DNA of 64,000 bases from Clytia hemisphaerica. Its lineage: Eukaryota; Cnidaria; Hydrozoa; Leptothecata; Clytiidae. The notes beneath the pieces are model-generated. The model did no database searches. It worked only from the letters and a program-made list of their open reading frames with translations, and was not told where the DNA came from. This document shows positions 61,065 through 64,000 of this stretch, piece by piece. A program made the translations under genes and the position numbers. Position 1 is the first letter of the stretch. Each line of letters starts with the position of its first letter. The stretch covers positions 250,561 through 314,560 of the forward strand of contig CACVBU010000558.1 in NCBI GenBank assembly GCA_902728285.1, given 5' to 3'.

Positions 61065-62808
61065 TTTCAATGTCGGTTTTATACAACAAAAAGTATTAGA
61101 CTATATCGCTACTTTTTTTCTAAAATTAAATACAACAAGTTTTCTTAATTTGACCATTTTTTATAGAGTAAAAATGGTAACATAAATCTCTCTCTATATA
61201 ATAAGCAACCCTGATTTTGGGCTTATGGCTGGGGTTGCTTTGCATTCTATTATAAGCTTAATTTTTGAGCAATAGGGGCGGTGCCTAATATCATGCTTGT
61301 TTAGTCATGTGCTATTGTTAATATCACGAAAAGTGTTCCTTTTAAGAGACTTTATTAAAAATATTTTGCTGATTTCAAGGCTTCCAACCTTAGCAACTGG
61401 TAACTTTTATAAAAAAAGTGTACAATCAGCAATCGATTTAATTTTATCAGTTTATTTTTTGGCAACAAAAACAGGGGATATGTTGATATTTCTAACTGTT
61501 GATATATTGCATAAGAATGGGGATGGTTACAACATGGTAAGCAACAATACCCCCAAGTAGTATTAGGTTTTTTTTCAGTATGATGGTAAAACCCATTATC
61601 TCAAAAAGCACAAAATATATTTAGTTGATAAGAGAATATTTTGGCGTCATGATGTGATTAAAATTATTTTGGGCATGATGCCCTAATCAGGGACTTTACT
61701 ACGCACTCTTTGTTTTTTTCAAATATCATTAGAAATAATGTGAAAATTTATGAACACCAGGAAAATGTTCTGTAAATCACAAGAAAAATCAGAAAAAATT
61801 TAGCTGTGGACAAATTAGCACTTTGATTTTAACAAAGTAATATAGTTTAATGTCAAGGATGATTATGAAAAATCCCTAGGAAAGAAATTAGTTTAAACCT
61901 TTTGGTTCTATCTCCATAAATTAATAGATAGAGCAGTATTATATTGAGAGTTGACTAAATCTCCCCCCTTGCCTCCACCCCAATCATCAGTGAAACGAGA
62001 TACGTTAGAAATGACAAATCACTATAAAGTCTTCAAAAACATTTTTGACGCCACATTTAAACGTCAGATAGTTCAAAGAGATGGCGCTATGGTATAGTGG
62101 TCATTGTCCAATATTGGACTCACAGCTCGAACCTGTCTTTCTTGTGTATATACATAAAATTATGAAAAAACACACGACGATTCTCCTGTCTATTATTGGA
62201 CAGTCATTTGTACCCATTTGTCCATTGGATGATGGCTATTATATGTATCATGCAAGTTTCCCTCGCTCCACTGCATGGTTCCTGTCATCTAAAATATCTC
62301 AAACCATCTGAATATCCCTTTAAACTTCTTGGTGATGAAGTAATGCTGAGCAAAATTAAAAGTCATCATGAAAAGATTAAGAAAAATAGAAAGAGTACAT
62401 ATTTATTTGGAAACTTTTGACTAGAAAAAGATAAAGTAACCTGATTGTCTTCAAAGCTGTGTGATTGATGAGATAGACGTACTACAACAACTGTGTGCAG
62501 TGAATAAAGTGTGGAATTTTATGCGAGTTCAGAAAACAAGGTCTCGACGAAAATTATTTTGTTTTGAAAATTGCTAGGATGGGCGAATTACTTTATTCCC
62601 GATTGCACGAGAAGATCACTAATTTTGATTAGCTTTGCAAAATCAAACAATGTAATCAGCTCAAATTAGCCAATCCGTGAGCTCATGTGTAAGTATTGAC
62701 GTCATATATTATGACGTAATTCATCCTATTTTCTCGCTTCATGCGCCCGTAGGGGAAAACAACTGAGTAGCACGAAGAACGAACCACATGCTTTTTTATC
62801 TAAAAAAC
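61065..62808. other. intergenic region
   Basis: The 5' flank of the 60.1-kb gene followed by AT-rich sequence. A tRNA-like fragment lies at 62083 and no gene is supported. Confidence 0.35.
62083..62135 (+). other. tRNA-like fragment (possible SINE head)
   Basis: GGCGCTATGGTATAGTGGTC resembles a tRNA 5' half with an A-box, and GGACTCACAGCTCGAACC resembles an anticodon arm running into a damaged B-box. It cannot form a full cloverleaf, so it is a tRNA pseudogene or the start of a tRNA-derived SINE. Confidence 0.45.
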
Positions 62809-63078
62809 TACTCTTTTAGGTGCCAAATAAACGGGGGGGGGGGGGGCTGGAATAAACGGGGGGGGTGTTGGAAATTGTACTTCTGAAACCCCCAAAATAA
62901 GGTAAATATAGGCTAAAATCAGGCTATTAAGAGCAAAATAAGGGGCCTTCTTTTTGACAGCTGAAAATATTCTTAAGAATTAATAAACGGGGGGGGTCCT
63001 TATAAGGTCCGGGGGGGGGCTGGAAAATTTTCGAAAAATTAACAAGCGGGGGGCCTGTTTATTTGGAACCCAAGAGTA
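62809..63078. mobile_element. G-run element with CCAAATAAAC ends
   Basis: TACTCTTTTAGGTGCCAAAT at the left and the mirrored ATTTGGAACCCAAGAGTA at the right bound an interior in which AATAAACGGGGGG words recur about five times. Confidence 0.75.
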
Positions 63079-63134
63079 AAGTTTAGAATTAGAAAAAGCG
63101 AAAAAGGGAAAAAGAAATCAAATTATCTATGTAT

Positions 63135-63508
63135 TATTTTCAATTTTGTCAAATTAGTCCCAATAGATAAGGGTAATAAAATTTTTTCCTCCTTTTTAGT
63201 TCCACTAAGGGGGGTCGATCCAAGGGTCGAAACTCAGGCGGTATTGGAAATCCATGAATTTTTGCTTCTCGAGTTTTCGGCATTATGAAGTTTTTATCCC
63301 CCTTTTTCGGAATTCATACATGAAAAATCAAATTTGATGAAAAATTAGTCAAAACGCAACGAGGAAAAATACCCATAAAATCGGTATCGGAATTGCAAGT
63401 ATTTTCTCGAAAGTTTTAGCATCAAAATTATTCGGTATTTGGGAATCGCAAGCCCCGTACTATCCCCCCGTCCAGTTCGCAGCCCTCCAGTACCCCCCCC
63501 CCCGGGTT
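63135..63508. mobile_element. damaged G-run element with AAGGGT words
   Basis: The right end, CCAGTACCCCCCCCC followed by GGG, matches the 31559 element, and AGTCCCAATAGATAAGGGT and GTTCCACTAAGGGGGG words are present. The left end and target duplication were not found. Confidence 0.5.
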
Positions 63509-64000
63509 TCTTGGCAATTTTTCTCAGAAATTCGGTCAAATTTCAATGATGAAAAGAATGTTTCAATCAAAATTTCCCTTTAGTGTTTGGCACTTTTCCT
63601 TGGAATGAATGCTCTTATTGCCACCGCAGGAAGCCTAAAGCTTCCGAGGATGGCATTCATAGCTTCACTCGTGAGGGAAAGTTGGGAAAACATCTCATAA
63701 TTTTGCGCGCGCGTTTCAGTATTTTAGTTCCGCTTAGCGGAACATTATCAATTAACGGTTATTTGATTTCCCGGAATGAAGAGCGATAAGCCGTGTTTTA
63801 CAGGATAGCTCTTTTTTAGCTTGCGCGGCGGACGTTTGTTTCTTCCTATCGTGTCGGAGCTTTCAAACAATGTCAATTGAATTATCTGGTATTTCTTCTA
63901 TTGACTATGTTTCAAACGATCAGCCGATGGCTCTGGCTTTAGGTATAAGGTAATGTCAGCGATAAAAAAGGAAAGTTGGTGGACCTGATGTGATGGTGGC
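63509..64000. other. gene-free end of window
   Basis: Nothing is assigned. GTTCCGCTTAGCGGAAC near 63727 is a short perfect palindrome. A gene could begin beyond the edge. Confidence 0.3.

Overview
The window is AT-rich eukaryotic DNA. It has spliced genes with GT-AG introns, a canonical eukaryotic tRNA-Asp, a THAP-domain gene, a Penelope-like retroelement remnant and a very dense load of short non-autonomous DNA transposons. An invertebrate animal is the best guess; a sponge or cnidarian would fit, but nothing in the sequence fixes the species. All gene models are hand-made from open frames plus splice signals.

Layout: 0-9.4 kb is almost all repeats: a degenerate ~30-bp satellite, one tRNA-Asp, a fold-back element with identical 106-bp arms, and a 66-bp minisatellite split by a 1.5-kb element. 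At 9.6-11.8 kb lies a minus-strand THAP zinc-finger gene that can be followed through about six exons. At 13.8-15.2 kb is the 3' part of a membrane-protein gene whose upstream end abuts a duplicated, repeat-filled segment. At 17.8-26.5 kb sit three minus-strand paralogues of an unrecognised coiled-coil protein family.

From 29.7 to 61.1 kb there is a second gene array. Seven complete or near-complete minus-strand genes and one plus-strand gene (eight in all; nine with the 13.8-15.2 kb partial copy) encode small proteins with two membrane segments near the N-terminus and a cytoplasmic tail. In every spliced member a phase-1 intron precedes a short last exon carrying a PPxY motif, the ligand type for WW domains such as those of NEDD4-family ubiquitin ligases. 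Two subgroups are visible: one (29.7, 36.8, 38.6-43.1, 44.7 kb) with an ectodomain containing spaced cysteines, and one (48.0, 53.6, 57.0, 60.1 kb) with a G-F-hydrophobic-T-x-Y-G-type end of TM1 and mostly a WCxxC ectodomain. The likely shared role is membrane-anchored recruitment of WW-domain partners, but this is inference.

Introns and intergenic DNA are filled with short inverted-repeat elements. Several unrelated-looking families share one architecture: the word that forms the terminal inverted repeat is repeated, in both orientations, through the interior. One group ends in G/C runs and shows 8-bp target duplications. The last 3 kb hold more such elements and a tRNA-like fragment.
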